Positions 26,443 through 36,308 of a stretch of DNA of 64,000 bases are shown in pieces. Origin of the DNA: JACDAL01 sp963849115 (GTDB lineage Bacteria > Actinomycetota > CADDZG01 > WHSQ01). The DNA is taken from assembly GCA_963849115.1 (NCBI GenBank), contig CAWKGK010000008.1:1-64000 (forward strand), written 5' to 3'. The stretch's first letter is position 1, and each line of letters begins with the position of its first letter. The position numbers were made by a program, and so were the translations under genes. Below the pieces are notes generated by a model. It was not told the origin of the DNA. It was given only the letters and a program-made list of their open reading frames with translations, and ran no database searches.

Positions 26443-27842
26443 TCGTCGCCTTCCTCGTTGCCCTTTTTCTTGCCCTTGCCCTTGCCCTTCCCCTTGGACT
26501 CCCCGTTGCCCGGGTCCTCCTCCGGTGGGCCGGGCACGGCGACGACGACGTCGATCGAATCGCCCGGGCTCACCTCGACGCCCGCGGCAGGATCGGTGCC
26601 GACCACCTCCTCGGGCGCCCCTTCCGCCTCGGGGTCCTCCACTCTCACCGGGACCAGCCCTACATCCTTGAGGGCCTGGGCCGCACTGTCGTAGTCCGAG
26701 CCCACCACGTTCGGCAGAGCGAAAGGTGTTGCAGTGTCGCTCGGTGTCGGAGTGGGCGACGGCTGGGGGACTGCTTGGTTCTGCTTGCGATCACGTGATC
26801 GACCGGGCTCTGGAGCGCGCTCTTCGGGGGCCGAAAGAAGGCGGCCTGCCACCAGTCCGAGGACCAGCAAGGCCAGGATGACGAGCGCGGCGAGGGCGCC
26901 CCGCCCGGCCCGGCGAGGGCTCCATTCGCTGGGCGGGCGCATGACCCGGGTGCCCGAAGGGTCTGCCAGAGGCGCGGTTGCCGCGACGCCGGGGGCGGCT
27001 GCGCCCGCGCCTGCCGCGAGCGAGCCGGTGGGGAATCCGGCCCGCAGGGCGGAGGCCATGCCGGAGATGTCCGGGTAGCGCTCAGACGGATCCTTGGCCG
27101 TGGCTCTTGCGGTGATCTCGTCGAGGGTCGCGGGAACCTCCCGCACGATGCTCGAGGGCGCCGGGATGACATCGGAGACGTGGCGCATGGCGATGCCGAT
27201 GGGGGAGGTGCCGGAGAACGGGACCTGGCCGGTGAGCATCTCGAAGAGCACCACTCCCATCGCGTACTGGTCGGCGGCGGGTCCCGCGCTCTCTCCGGAA
27301 GCCTGCTCCGGCGCCAGGTAGTGGGCGGTGCCGAGCACCGAGCCGGCAGCGGTCAGGGTCGTCTCACCGATGGCCCTGGCGATGCCGAAGTCGGTGACCT
27401 TTACCCGGTCGTTGTCGGAGACGATGATGTTTCCGGGCTTGACGTCGCGATGGACGATGCCGCCGGCGTGAGCATGGGCGAGTGCATCGCAGCTCTGCGC
27501 CGCTATGGCGGCGGCTCTGCTCGGCTCGAGCGGGCCGGAGCGGAGCAGCTCGGCGAGGTCTCGCCCCTCGATCAGCTCCATGACGATGAAATCGCGGCCG
27601 TCATCGGCGCCGTAGTCGAAGACGCTCGCGATGTTGGGATGGCTGAGCGCCGCGACCGCACGGGCCTCGCGCCGGAAGCGCTCGACGAAGCGAGGATCGT
27701 CGACGAGCTCCTCCTTGAGGAGCTTTACCGCTACCCGCCGATTGAGCCGCTCGTCGGTGGCCTCGTACACAGTTCCCATGCCCCCGGCCGCCAGCCGCTG
27801 CTCGAGCCGGTAGCGATCGATGAGCCTTTGCGCTTCTACCAT
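26439..27842 (-). CDS. PknA-like Ser/Thr protein kinase with one PASTA domain
   Basis: The 467-residue protein has a full kinase domain (residues 1-270; LAAGGMGTVYEA, VAVKLLKEE, HRDVKPGNIIV, DFGIARA, LAPEQASG), a membrane helix (about 315-338), a Pro/Ser/Thr linker and a single PASTA repeat (LPNVVGSDYDSAAQALKDVG). It ends in an unusual Gly/Lys-rich tail (GKGKGKGKKKG). It takes the position of pknA between pbpA and pknB. Mycobacterial PknA has no PASTA, so this is a variant. It overlaps pbpA by 7 bases and pknB by 4. Confidence 0.88.
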
Positions 27843-29305
27843 GGTCTGATCCTTCGGTCCGCTTCGATGACCGCCCTGGCGATGGGCGCGGCGACCGCGC
27901 CTCCTGTGGCCTCGGAACCCAGCTCGCCGCCGTTCTCGACAAGGACCGCGACCGCGATCTGCGGGTTACTCGCGGGGGCGAAGCAGATGAACCAGGCGTG
28001 CGGCGACGCCCCCTCGACGGTCTGGGCCGTTCCCGTCTTTCCTGCCACTTCGACGCCGTCAATCTGGGCTGCGGTTCCGGTTCCCTCCGCAACCACCGAG
28101 GTCATCATGCGGTTGAGCTCCTGGGCGGTGGCAACAGAGAACGCCCGGCCGAGCGGAGCCGAACGCTGCGCCTCTACCACCGAGCCGGATGCATCTCTGA
28201 CCTCCCGTACCAGCTGAGGGCGAGGCACCTGTCCTCCGTTGGCCACGGTCGCAGCCACCAGAGCCATCTGCAATGGGGTTGCAGCGACGTCGCCCTGCCC
28301 GATCCCGGCGAACGCCCGCAACGGCTCCTGATCGTCGGGCACGTCGGGGAAGGTGCTCGCTGCGGTCCCCACGTCGAACGGAAGAGGCTCGTTGAACCCC
28401 AGCGCCCCGGCCGTCCGGCGGAGCTCCTCAGGCAGTCGCAGCCCGAGGATAGCGAAGGTGGTGTCGCAGGACTGCACCAGCGCAGTGAAGAGGTCGATGG
28501 AGCCCGTCCCCGTACAAGAGGTGTTGGTGAAGTTGGTCAGGGTGTTGTCGGTTAGCGGCAGGTCGAGCGCTTCGGGGTCGGGAAAGGTCGACGTCGGGCC
28601 GAACCGCCCCGACTCCAACGCCGCGGCGGCGGTCACCACCTTGAACGTCGACCCGGGAGGAAAGCTCCTCGAGGTGGCCTTGCTCAAGAGGGGGCTGTCG
28701 GGCGAGTTCGGCTGGAGCGAACGCCGGTAGGAGCGAATCTCATCGGTGTCGTGAGAAGAAAGGGGGCCGGGATCGTAAGTGGGATTCGAGTACATCGCCC
28801 GCACCTCTCCGGAGCTCGGGTCCAGGGCCACGACCGAGCCCTCCTGACCGCCCAACGCCTCCGCCGCCACCTGCTGAAGCTGGGAGTGGACGGTGAGCCG
28901 CACGTCGTCGCCGCGCTCGCCGGAGCTCAAGAAGCTGTCCTGGATGTCCTGCATCGAGATCACTCCGCTCTCTCCCAGAAGCTGCTCCGAGTAGGTTGCC
29001 TCGATCCGATCGCTCCCATAGATGAGTGAGTAGTAGCCGGTGATGTGTCCGTAGAGCTCGCCCCCCGGGTATGTCCTGAGGTACTGGAAGCGGTCCTGAG
29101 TCTTGCGGCTTCTCGCCACCGTCTCGAAGTCGAGTGTTTCAATGTCCCCGCGCTTGATCGAGTACTCCGCCAGGAGCGAGCGGATGTTGAAGTCGTTGGA
29201 GGCAATGTCCTCTGCAGCGAAGATCTGAACGTAGTTGAGCTGGGCGAACACGAGCAGGAAGGCGGCCACCAGGCCCCACGCCACGCGCCGGATCTGGACC
29301 TGCAT
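27836..29305 (-). CDS. pbpA: Class B penicillin-binding protein PbpA
   Basis: The 489-residue transpeptidase has one N-terminal membrane helix (VAWGLVAAFLLVFAQLNYV), a dimerisation domain, and the active-site motifs SxxK (PPGSTFKVV), SxD/N (QSCDTTF) and KTG (VAGKTGTAQT). It cross-links peptidoglycan together with RodA. The open frame continues upstream to 30004, but that part overlaps rodA in another frame, so I set the start at ATG 29305, which shares a base with the rodA TGA. Confidence 0.92.
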   Translation of the reverse strand: MQVQIRRVAWGLVAAFLLVFAQLNYVQIFAAEDIASNDFNIRSLLAEYSIKRGDIETLDFETVARSRKTQDRFQYLRTYPGGELYGHITGYYSLIYGSDRIEATYSEQLLGESGVISMQDIQDSFLSSGERGDDVRLTVHSQLQQVAAEALGGQEGSVVALDPSSGEVRAMYSNPTYDPGPLSSHDTDEIRSYRRSLQPNSPDSPLLSKATSRSFPPGSTFKVVTAAAALESGRFGPTSTFPDPEALDLPLTDNTLTNFTNTSCTGTGSIDLFTALVQSCDTTFAILGLRLPEELRRTAGALGFNEPLPFDVGTAASTFPDVPDDQEPLRAFAGIGQGDVAATPLQMALVAATVANGGQVPRPQLVREVRDASGSVVEAQRSAPLGRAFSVATAQELNRMMTSVVAEGTGTAAQIDGVEVAGKTGTAQTVEGASPHAWFICFAPASNPQIAVAVLVENGGELGSEATGGAVAAPIARAVIEADRRIRPW

Positions 29306-30632
29306 CACCGACGGCCCCCGATGAGGATCTCTCCCGTGAGGGCGGGGTCGGGCTCGCTCGCGTTCTGGTGGCTCACGCGCGCCAGCAGCGCCATCAGGAT
29401 GAAGTTCGACAACAGGCTCGAGCCTCCATAAGACATGAAGGGGAGCGTGATGCCGGTCAGGGGGAGCAGACGAATGACTCCGGCGAGGATGATGATCGTC
29501 TGGATACCGAAGCTGACTATCAACCCCGCGGCCAGGAGCTGGCCGAAGTCGGAGCGGGCGCCGAGCGCGATCCGCAGCCCCCGGCCCACCAGGAACATGA
29601 AGCACACCACGACCGCCGCCGTTCCGAGCAGGCCCAGCTCCTCGCCGATGACCGCGAACACGAAGTCGGTGTGGGCCGCCGGGATGAGATCGGGCCGGCC
29701 CTGCCCCAGTCCGGTTCCGAACAGTCCTCCGGTCGCCAGCGCGAACAGGGATTGGGCGAGCTGATAGCCCTCGTCGGATATCAGCTTGGGGTTGAAGACG
29801 TCGAGCCACACCGCCACCCGGAGTTGCACGTGGCTGAAGATGGCGTAGCCGACATAGGCGCCTCCGGCGAATACCAGCAGCCCCACCAGCATGTAGGCGA
29901 CCCGGGCGGTGGCGATGTAGAGCATTACCAGGAAGATGGAGAAGAACAGCAAGCTCGAGCCGAGGTCCTTCTCGAAGAACATCACTGCCAGAGACAGGAG
30001 CCACATGACCAACAGGGGGCCGAAGTGCTTGATGTCGGGGAAATGAATCCTCCAGATGCGGCGCGAGGCAATGGCGAGCAGCTCTTTGCGGTCGGCGAGG
30101 TAGGCGGCGAAGAAGATCACCAAGCAGATCTTGGCGAGCTCACCCGGTTGGAATGAGAACGAGCCGACCCTCAGCCAGAGCCTCGCTCCGTTGATCTCCG
30201 TGCCCAGGGGGGTGGCGGGCAGCAGCAGCAGCAGGATTCCCGTGAAGCCGAGGATGTACTTGTAGCGGGCCAGCACTCGGTAGTCGCGCACCCCGACAAG
30301 GGTGGCAATGAACACGACCACACCCACCATCGTCCAGGTTGCCTGCGTGGGGCCGTATCCGGAGGGATCGAGCCGGTAGACCGCGGCCAGCCCGAGCGCA
30401 TTGAGAGGGCGGTCAAAGGAAGCAGGAGGTGGTCGCTCGAAGGGGCGAGCTTGCGCACCCCGATGTGGGCGACGGCGTAGGCCGCGGTCAGGGTCACCAT
30501 CAGGGGGGCTGCCGTCGCGAGGATGTCGGCGTCGCGCGCCAGGACCACCAGCGCCAGAGCCCCCACACCCAGAATCAAGGCGAGGATCAGCAGGGACAGC
30601 TCGGAGTTGCGCCGGGCGGCGGCCTGCATCAT
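29305..30632 (-). CDS. rodA: Peptidoglycan glycosyltransferase RodA/FtsW (frameshifted)
   Basis: A SEDS-family protein with about 12 membrane helices. The conserved NGARLWLRVGSFSFQPGELA, FEKDLGSSLLFF, GFGTGLG-like LFGTGLGQGRP and GITLPFMSYGGSSLLSN motifs are present. The N-terminal three helices (from ATG 30632, MMQAAARRNSELSLLILALI) are in a different frame. The join is at TALLNALGLAAVYRLDPSG, needing one extra base around 30401-30410. Corrected length is about 442 residues. It polymerises glycan strands from lipid II with PbpA. ATGATG at 30627-30632 overlaps the pstP stop. Confidence 0.88.
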
Positions 30633-31762
30633 GCCTTCGAACCCCCCTTCGCTCTCTGATCCTGGAACTCGCGGGCCAGATCCGAGAGGTCCGAGACCGT
30701 GCTCTGAGCCTCGTCCAGGGATTCGACCTTCATCCCCTGCCTCAGCAGCGCATGGCGCGATGGGGGCAGGTCTTCGAGCGACAGGGTCGAGGGCTCGACC
30801 GGCTCCGCCAGGGTGAAGCCTGCGATGCGCTCGGGGATGCCCTGGTAGATCGTCACACGGCCGGATTCGCCGACGCCCACGTAATAGGAATTATCTAGCG
30901 CCCAGTTGCCGGCGCCGTAGGCGGCGGCCACGACCAGCAGGAGCAACAGCAACGCTCCCAGCCACTTCCGGCCGCGGCGGGAGGTGGAGGGGGCCGGGCT
31001 GGAGTGCCCGGGTGAGGTGTCTTTCCGCGAGGGGGCGGGTGCCGGGGCGTCTTCGCCGCCCAGGTCGATCACGAGCACCGTGATGTTGTCCTCGCCGCCG
31101 GCTTCGAGTGCCAGCTCGACCAGCGCCTCGGCCGCCTGCTGTGGGTCCTCCGCCGATTTCGCGGCCGCGGCGATGTCTGCGTCGGAGACCATCGAGGAGA
31201 GCCCGTCCGAGCACAGCAGTAGCCGATCTCCTGCGCGCGCCTCGATCTCCCGGAGGTCCACCGCGATGCTCGAGTCGAGACCCAGCGCGTTCGTGATGAC
31301 GTTTCGTTGGGGATGGTGCTGAGCCTCCTCCGGGCTGATCTGACCCTCTCGGACCATCCGTCCCACGAGCGTGTGGTCGTCGGTGAGCTGCTCGATGTCC
31401 CCACCTCGCAACCGGTAGGCGCGGGAGTCACCCACGTGGGCGAGGTGGGCTACTCCCTCGCCCGTCATCAGCAGCGTGCAGGTGGTCCCCATACCTCGCA
31501 GGGCGGAGTCCGACTGCGCCTTCGTGTAGATAGCGGCGTTGGCGTTGTTCAGCAGCCGTGCGAGCGAGCGGGGGTCCTCCGAGGAGGCTTGGGCCGCGCC
31601 GTCGGAGATAACCTCGACGGCTGTTTCCGAGGCGACCTCACCGGCCGAGTGGCCGCCCATGCCGTCGGCGATGGCGAACAGGGGCGGCTCGGCGAGATAG
31701 GAGTCCTCGTTGCCCTCGCGGACCCGTCCGACATCGGTGCGAACGCCCACGGCGGTGTTCAT
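30629..31762 (-). CDS. pstP: PP2C-family Ser/Thr phosphatase PstP
   Basis: The 377-residue protein has a PP2C domain (residues 1-240; GRVREGNEDSY, FAIADGMGGHSAGEVAS, LAHVGDSRAYRLRGG, LCSDGLSSMV, GGEDNITVLV), a linker, a membrane helix (LGALLLLLLVVAAAYGAG) and an external domain of about 90 residues. It dephosphorylates PknA and PknB and their targets. The frame is open upstream to 31957, but the family starts at MNTAVGVRTDVGRVREG, ATG 31762, which overlaps fhaB as ATGA. Confidence 0.92.
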   Translation of the reverse strand: MNTAVGVRTDVGRVREGNEDSYLAEPPLFAIADGMGGHSAGEVASETAVEVISDGAAQASSEDPRSLARLLNNANAAIYTKAQSDSALRGMGTTCTLLMTGEGVAHLAHVGDSRAYRLRGGDIEQLTDDHTLVGRMVREGQISPEEAQHHPQRNVITNALGLDSSIAVDLREIEARAGDRLLLCSDGLSSMVSDADIAAAAKSAEDPQQAAEALVELALEAGGEDNITVLVIDLGGEDAPAPAPSRKDTSPGHSSPAPSTSRRGRKWLGALLLLLLVVAAAYGAGNWALDNSYYVGVGESGRVTIYQGIPERIAGFTLAEPVEPSTLSLEDLPPSRHALLRQGMKVESLDEAQSTVSDLSDLAREFQDQRAKGGSKA

Positions 31763-32217
31763 TTCCGCAACTCCATAACGGTCTTGCCGATCTTGACGTG
31801 GTCGCCTCGTTGCAGCTCGGAGGGAGAGGTGATCCGCCGCCGGTTGAGATAGGTGCCGTTGGTCGAGCCCAGATCCTCGATCATGATCGCTTCCCCCTTG
31901 GAGAAGATGCGCGCGTGCATCTGAGAGACATAGGTGTCGTCCAGCACGATGTGGCACTTCTCGGCTCGGCCCACCACTAGCTCTTCCGAGACATCGAAAG
32001 ACTTGCCCTTCAAGCTCTCCCCTTCCACGATCGCCAGCTTGCGCGGCGCCTTCTTGGCTCGGCGCGCGGCGGGCCGGGGGGCCGGCGTCCGGGCGGACGC
32101 TCGCCTGGGGGTGGGGGTTCTCAGCTCCAGGTAGATGGCCTTGACCGCCCGGGCCACGAAGATGTAAAGGATCGCCAGAAACGCGTACTTCAGCAACTCA
32201 AGGACCAGATTGGGCAA
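31759..32217 (-). CDS. fhaB: FHA-domain protein FhaB (FipA-like)
   Basis: The 152-residue protein has an N-terminal membrane helix (LLKYAFLAILYIFVARAVKA), a basic Pro/Ala linker and a C-terminal FHA domain (LVVGRAEKCHIVLDDTYVSQ, then HARIF, LGSTNGTYLN) that binds phosphothreonine. It links kinase signalling to division and wall synthesis. The TTG start at 32217 lacks a clear ribosome site and lies 5 bases after the fhaA stop. Confidence 0.88.
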   Translation of the reverse strand: MPNLVLELLKYAFLAILYIFVARAVKAIYLELRTPTPRRASARTPAPRPAARRAKKAPRKLAIVEGESLKGKSFDVSEELVVGRAEKCHIVLDDTYVSQMHARIFSKGEAIMIEDLGSTNGTYLNRRRITSPSELQRGDHVKIGKTVMELRK

Positions 32218-32222
32218 GAGAT

Positions 32223-32999
32223 TCAGTCCTTTGTTAGTTCGAAGCGGAGCTCGCTCGAGCCCAAGGAGAGCACGTCTCCGTGGCCGAGGGGCTGTTCCTT
32301 TGTGATCTTGCCGTTGACCAGGGTCCCGTTGGTCGAGCCAAGGTCCGCGACGGTCCAGGTCCCGTCGGTGAGCCGCAGCTCGGCGTGCCGACGGCTGACG
32401 TTCGGGTCGGAGAGGACCACTTCGTTGGCCGACAAGCGCCCGATAGTCACCGGCGGGTTCGTGATCGAAATCTTGTTCTGGGGGTCGCCCCCCTCCCCGA
32501 GGACGACCAGGGTTGCCCCCCCCGGCTGGATGCCGAGACGCTCGGCGGTCCCGAGATGGATCGCCCGGGTGGCGGAAGGGTCCTCTTGATTCGGCTCGTG
32601 AGTCGAGGCCGACTTGGGAGCACTGCCGGGGTCCGAGGTGAGGGAGGCCTCGGTGCGGAACTCACCGCGCCCGAGGCGTTCATGTTCGTGGAAGGAGATC
32701 CGGGGCATGCCCATGAGATTCCAGCGGCGCTCCTTGGCGGCCTCGATGACGAGCTCGGAGAACTCACGCTCGAGGCCCGGCCCCATGGGCGCGAAGCGGG
32801 CGTAGTCGTCGGCACCCAATAGGATGCGGAACTCGTTGGGGGCATAGGTCCTGTTGACTGAAACCGTACGGTTCTCCTCCATCTCGCGTACGATGCGCCG
32901 TCCCACCTCGATGGGCTGGAGGCCGGAGCGGAACATCTTTGCGAACATGCCCTCGAGCAGGCCTTCTAGCCGGCGTTCGAGGTCTCTGGCGACTCCCAC
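32223..32999 (-). CDS. fhaA: DUF3662-FHA domain protein FhaA
   Basis: GTG at 32999, preceded by AAAGGA, opens VGVARDLERRLEGLLEGMFA, the known start of FhaA proteins. Residues 1-120 form the DUF3662 domain, and residues 165-258 an FHA domain (TIGRLSANEVVLSDPNVSRR, LGSTNGTLVN). FhaA reads kinase marks on the lipid II flippase system in mycobacteria. The frame is open to 33269, but that extension covers tRNA-Leu and the intergenic repeat, so it is rejected. First gene of the seven-gene operon. Confidence 0.9.
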   Translation of the reverse strand: MGVARDLERRLEGLLEGMFAKMFRSGLQPIEVGRRIVREMEENRTVSVNRTYAPNEFRILLGADDYARFAPMGPGLEREFSELVIEAAKERRWNLMGMPRISFHEHERLGRGEFRTEASLTSDPGSAPKSASTHEPNQEDPSATRAIHLGTAERLGIQPGGATLVVLGEGGDPQNKISITNPPVTIGRLSANEVVLSDPNVSRRHAELRLTDGTWTVADLGSTNGTLVNGKITKEQPLGHGDVLSLGSSELRFELTKD

Positions 33000-33116
33000 A
33001 ATCGTCGGTCCTTTCGCTGCCGGGCGCTTGTGTTGCGACCGGGGGACGACCTCTAGAGGGAGAATTATGCCCGGTGCGGACGGCTTACCCTTTTTGCTAG
33101 TTTTGTGCTCTCCGCC

Positions 33117-33200
33117 GGGCGAGTGGTGGAACGGCAGACACGCTGGCTTCAGGTGCCAGTGCGCGATAAGCGCGTGGGGGTTCAAATCCCCCCTCGCCCA
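33117..33200 (+). tRNA. tRNA-Leu(CAG)
   Basis: The 84-base class II tRNA has acceptor GGGCGAG/CTCGCCC, D loop TGGTGGAACGGCAGACA, anticodon arm CTGGC-TTCAGGT-GCCAG (anticodon CAG), a variable arm TGCGCGATAAGCGCG and T arm GGGGGTTCAAATCCCCC. The discriminator is A. It is divergent from fhaA, as in mycobacteria. Confidence 0.93.
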
Positions 33201-33208
33201 CCCCCCTC

Positions 33209-33269
33209 GCGTTTTGAGCGTCTCTCGGTGCCGTTTTCGGCACTCTGCGTCCCATAGAACGCCGCGCAA
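33209..33269 (-). repeat. Palindromic intergenic repeat, copy 2 (inverted)
   Basis: GCGTTTTGAGCG, a central GTGCCG-TTTT-CGGCAC hairpin and CCCATAGAACGCCGCGCAA form the reverse complement of the element at 24485-24546, with changes mainly in the stem flanks. It lies 8 bases after tRNA-Leu and could terminate its transcript. Confidence 0.75.
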
Positions 33270-33373
33270 CTAAATTCCGCGGTCCGGAGTGTCTACCAAG
33301 GTCTCCTGGCCAGGTTTCAGACGCGGCCCCCGTTCCCTCACCCTGCCAACTCTGCGATAATCCCTTTACTCCC

Positions 33374-33808
33374 ATGACCCCACGCAAGAACCAGCCGCTC
33401 GCCGCCGTTCTCGGCCCCCTCGAGGCCGAGGTCATGGAGGTCGTCTGGGATCGGCCTGAGGTCAGGGTGCGCGACGTCTACGAGGTGCTTTCCGAGCGCC
33501 GGCCGATTGCCTACACCACGGTCATGACCACGATGGGTCGCCTCGCCGAGAAGGGCTTGTTGCGCCGCATCGAGTCGCATCCGGCTCACCGCTTCCGCCC
33601 GGGAGTCTCGAGGGACGAGTACGCCAGCTCCACCGTCCACTCGGTGCTCGACTGGCTCGTAAGCCACTTCCCCGACCCTGCCGTCGCCTACTTCCTGGAC
33701 CGACTCGAAGGTGACGACGAGCGGCTCCTCGAGAGCTTGCGGGCGGCCATCGCTCGGCGTGAGTCGGGGGCCGAGCCCGCCCCCGGCGAGCCCGGCAAGA
33801 GAGAATGA
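33374..33808 (+). CDS. BlaI/MecI/CopY-family transcriptional repressor
   Basis: The 144-residue winged-helix repressor has LGPLEAEVMEVVWDRPEVRV, then AYTTVMTTMGRLAEKGLLRR (recognition helix and wing) and a C-terminal dimer region. In this family, repression is lifted by proteolysis triggered by a partner M56 membrane peptidase, which is encoded immediately downstream with a 4-base overlap (ATGA). The target genes are unknown. The pair also commonly regulates heat or wall stress genes in actinobacteria, not only beta-lactamase. Confidence 0.88.
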   Translation: MTPRKNQPLAAVLGPLEAEVMEVVWDRPEVRVRDVYEVLSERRPIAYTTVMTTMGRLAEKGLLRRIESHPAHRFRPGVSRDEYASSTVHSVLDWLVSHFPDPAVAYFLDRLEGDDERLLESLRAAIARRESGAEPAPGEPGKRE

Positions 33809-35238
33809 TCGATACCGGACCAACCATCCTGGCCCTCCAGGCCGACTCGGCCTGGTTCGTGATCGTGGCCGTCTCGCTGGTCACGCTGCCTGCCGTGCTG
33901 CTGCTTCGACGCCTCATCGACCGTCCCGGTGGGCTCGCCTCCGGGATCCTGCTGATCCTTCCGCTGGTGCTCCCGCTGATCGCGGCTGTGCTCTACGGGC
34001 ACCCCGGTCTCCCGGAGATCGCAGTGCTGCGCCCCGCACTCCAGGCGGTGCTGGAGAATCCGTCCAAAGCGGGGCAACTCATGTTCCTGCGGGCCGGGGG
34101 CCGGGTCGTAATCCCGTACGCGCTTGCTGCAAGCACCGGTCCGTGGCTGCTGTTTATCGGTGGGGCGGCCACGATCTTCATGCTGCTGCGTCGGGTGCTC
34201 GGCATGTTGTGGATGAGGCGGCTGCTTCGAGCTTGCCTGATCCCCTTCGGTGACGAGATCGACGAGTCCGTCCGACGGTTGTCCCGGGCGGCGGGCCTCC
34301 GATCGGTTCCTCAGGTGCTGATGCTGCCCGAGGGGATAACCGGTGCCTTTGCCGTCGCCGGATCGGGGGGGCGCATCCTGTTGTCTCGAAAGTTAATAGA
34401 CGAGCTCGAGCCTCGCGAGTTCGAGGCCGCATTGGCGCACGAGATCGCGCATCTCAGGGCCCGGGACGTCCGGGTGGTCGCCATCGCAGGCTGGCTCCGG
34501 GATGTCGTTGCGTGGAACCCGGTCGCCCACATCGCATTTCGCAGGCTCCAGCTTGACCGTGAGCTCGAGGCCGACCGGCAGGCCGCTGCGCTCACCGGCG
34601 ATCCCCTTGCGGTCGCCTCCGGACTGCTGAAGATGTGCGAGCTGGTGCGCTGCAGGCCTAATCGGGGGCTTGTCACCGCGCTCGGCTTCGGCCCGCGTCG
34701 AGGCCGCGTAACTCGCCGAGTTCACAGCCTCCTCGCCCTGGCCGACGGTCGCAGCGTTGTCGCCCCCGCGGGAGCGCTCCCCTATGTCGCCGCCGCGTTG
34801 CTCGCCGCGGCCCTCGCTTTGCAGGTCGGGATGCAAGTGACTGGGGACCAGGGTCGGGCGGTTGCGCTGGTGTGGGGGACACCCCAGACGGCCAAGACCT
34901 CGGTGTGGACACCCGACATCGACCCGTGGGACCAGAAGCGACAGGCCAACCGTGGCGGCAAGACCCGTCGGAGAGGCGAGCTCGCGTCCCGCGACATCGA
35001 CCCTCGCCAGAAAGCACTTAAGGCTCTCCAGGCGTCACCAGCTGTGGCCGAGAAGCACCTATTCATGTGGGCTAAGACGGTCACCTGGGTGGCCCGGCGT
35101 GAGGCCTCCCGAAGCGCAGGCCTGACCTCCCAAAGCAGCTGGGAAGTAAAGCCGCTATTGGGCCAGTCCCCGGTGGGATCTCTCAACGTCTATAGCGTCG
35201 AGCGGCTAAGCGTCCCCATGCGAGCGCTCCGGCCCTAA
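33805..35238 (+). CDS. BlaR1-like M56-family membrane metallopeptidase
   Basis: The 477-residue protein has about four membrane helices. The zinc motif HEIAH in EAALAHEIAHLRARDV (about residue 212) and a downstream LDRELEADRQAA carrying the third ligand mark the M56 family. The C-terminal external part (about 355-477) is basic and has no penicillin-binding SxxK sensor, so the signal is unlikely to be a beta-lactam sensed as in BlaR1. It is the partner of the overlapping repressor. Confidence 0.83.
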   Translation: MIDTGPTILALQADSAWFVIVAVSLVTLPAVLLLRRLIDRPGGLASGILLILPLVLPLIAAVLYGHPGLPEIAVLRPALQAVLENPSKAGQLMFLRAGGRVVIPYALAASTGPWLLFIGGAATIFMLLRRVLGMLWMRRLLRACLIPFGDEIDESVRRLSRAAGLRSVPQVLMLPEGITGAFAVAGSGGRILLSRKLIDELEPREFEAALAHEIAHLRARDVRVVAIAGWLRDVVAWNPVAHIAFRRLQLDRELEADRQAAALTGDPLAVASGLLKMCELVRCRPNRGLVTALGFGPRRGRVTRRVHSLLALADGRSVVAPAGALPYVAAALLAAALALQVGMQVTGDQGRAVALVWGTPQTAKTSVWTPDIDPWDQKRQANRGGKTRRRGELASRDIDPRQKALKALQASPAVAEKHLFMWAKTVTWVARREASRSAGLTSQSSWEVKPLLGQSPVGSLNVYSVERLSVPMRALRP

Positions 35239-35269
35239 CCCGGTGGTGGCCCCGGAGGGCCGCGAGGAA

Positions 35270-35299
35270 TTGAACTTGTTACGACCGTTGTAGTAGAGT
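35270..35299 (+). promoter_or_regulatory. Candidate promoter of the peptide transporter operon
   Basis: TTGAAC (35270-35275) and TAGAGT (35294-35299) are spaced 18 bases apart, 55 bases before the permease start. Consensus-based prediction only. Confidence 0.4.
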
Positions 35300-35354
35300 G
35301 GCCCGTCTCGGGTGAGGCCGAGCGATAGAGCTTCAATTGGGGGTGGAGGAAGCC

Positions 35355-36308
35355 TTGGGAACCAGCGCCGCTGATCTGGCATCCGGTTATAAGGGACCGG
35401 GTCTCGGCCCCGCGGCCGAGGGCGAGACGGTCAAGGCACGCAGTCCGCGTCAGCTTTTCTGGGCGCGCTTCAAGGAGGACAAGCTAGCGTTTGCCGGCGG
35501 GGTGGCGATCGTGGTCATGCTGCTGCTGGCGGCGAGCGCCGGCATCTTTGCGGAGGTGACCGGCCACGCTTTTGATGTGCAGTTCCGCGACCGTCTCGAT
35601 GCGTTCGGTATCCCTGAAGGACCCAATGAAACGTTCTGGTTTGGGTCCGATGATCTGGGCCGCGACCTGTTCGTACGGATCCTCTACGGGGCCCGGGTCT
35701 CCTTACGGGTTGCCTTCATCGCTACCGGCATCGAGGTCGTGATTGGCGTGCTCGCCGGCCTGTTCTCAGGCTTTCGCGGCGGTGCCTTCGACGCGGTCAT
35801 CTCTCGGCTCATGGACCTCGTTCTATCGATTCCTTTCCTCTTGCTGGGCATTTCGCTTGCTATCTCATTGGGGGCCAGCGAATCCCTCGTGATCTTCATC
35901 ATAGCCTTCTTCGGTTGGCCCTATATCGGGCGCATCGTCCGCGGCCAGGTCCTATCGCTGCGTGAGGCACAGTTCGTCGAGGCCGCTCAGTCGCTGGGGG
36001 CTAGCTCAAGCTGGATCATGTTCCGGGAGATTCTGCCGAACCTGATCGCGCCGGTTCTGACTTACGCGACATTGATCATTCCGGTGAACATCTTGGCCGA
36101 AGCAGGTCTGTCCTTCTTGGGAGTAGGAATTCAGGAACCCACACCTGCATGGGGCACGATGCTGGCGCGCGCAACAGATTACGCCACTCAAGGGGAGGCG
36201 TGGTGGTACATGGTGTTTCCAGGCGCGGCCCTCTTTGTCACCGTTCTCGGCTTCAACCTGTTGGGGGACGGGCTGCGGGACGCTCTCGACCCACGAACCG
36301 GCCGCTGA
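35355..36308 (+). CDS. Peptide ABC transporter permease (OppC/DppC type)
   Basis: The 317-residue inner-membrane protein has the N-terminal OppC-type helix (AFAGGVAIVVMLLLAASAGI), the FGSDDLGRDLFVRILYGARV motif typical of OppC, and the EAA loop EAAQSLGASSSWIMFREILP-N that contacts the ATPases. TTG at 35355 has GGAGGA four bases upstream, better than TTG 35337. It is the first gene of a five-gene operon for an oligopeptide-type importer. Confidence 0.88.
   Translation: MGTSAADLASGYKGPGLGPAAEGETVKARSPRQLFWARFKEDKLAFAGGVAIVVMLLLAASAGIFAEVTGHAFDVQFRDRLDAFGIPEGPNETFWFGSDDLGRDLFVRILYGARVSLRVAFIATGIEVVIGVLAGLFSGFRGGAFDAVISRLMDLVLSIPFLLLGISLAISLGASESLVIFIIAFFGWPYIGRIVRGQVLSLREAQFVEAAQSLGASSSWIMFREILPNLIAPVLTYATLIIPVNILAEAGLSFLGVGIQEPTPAWGTMLARATDYATQGEAWWYMVFPGAALFVTVLGFNLLGDGLRDALDPRTGR

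Noticed and set aside
33000..33269. N-terminal extension of fhaA to 33269
   Set aside because: It covers tRNA-Leu and the palindromic repeat. The family start and a ribosome site are at 32999.
35248..35261. GGCCC/GGGCC hairpin after the M56 peptidase gene
   Set aside because: The stem is only five bases with no T tract, so it is not convincing as a terminator.
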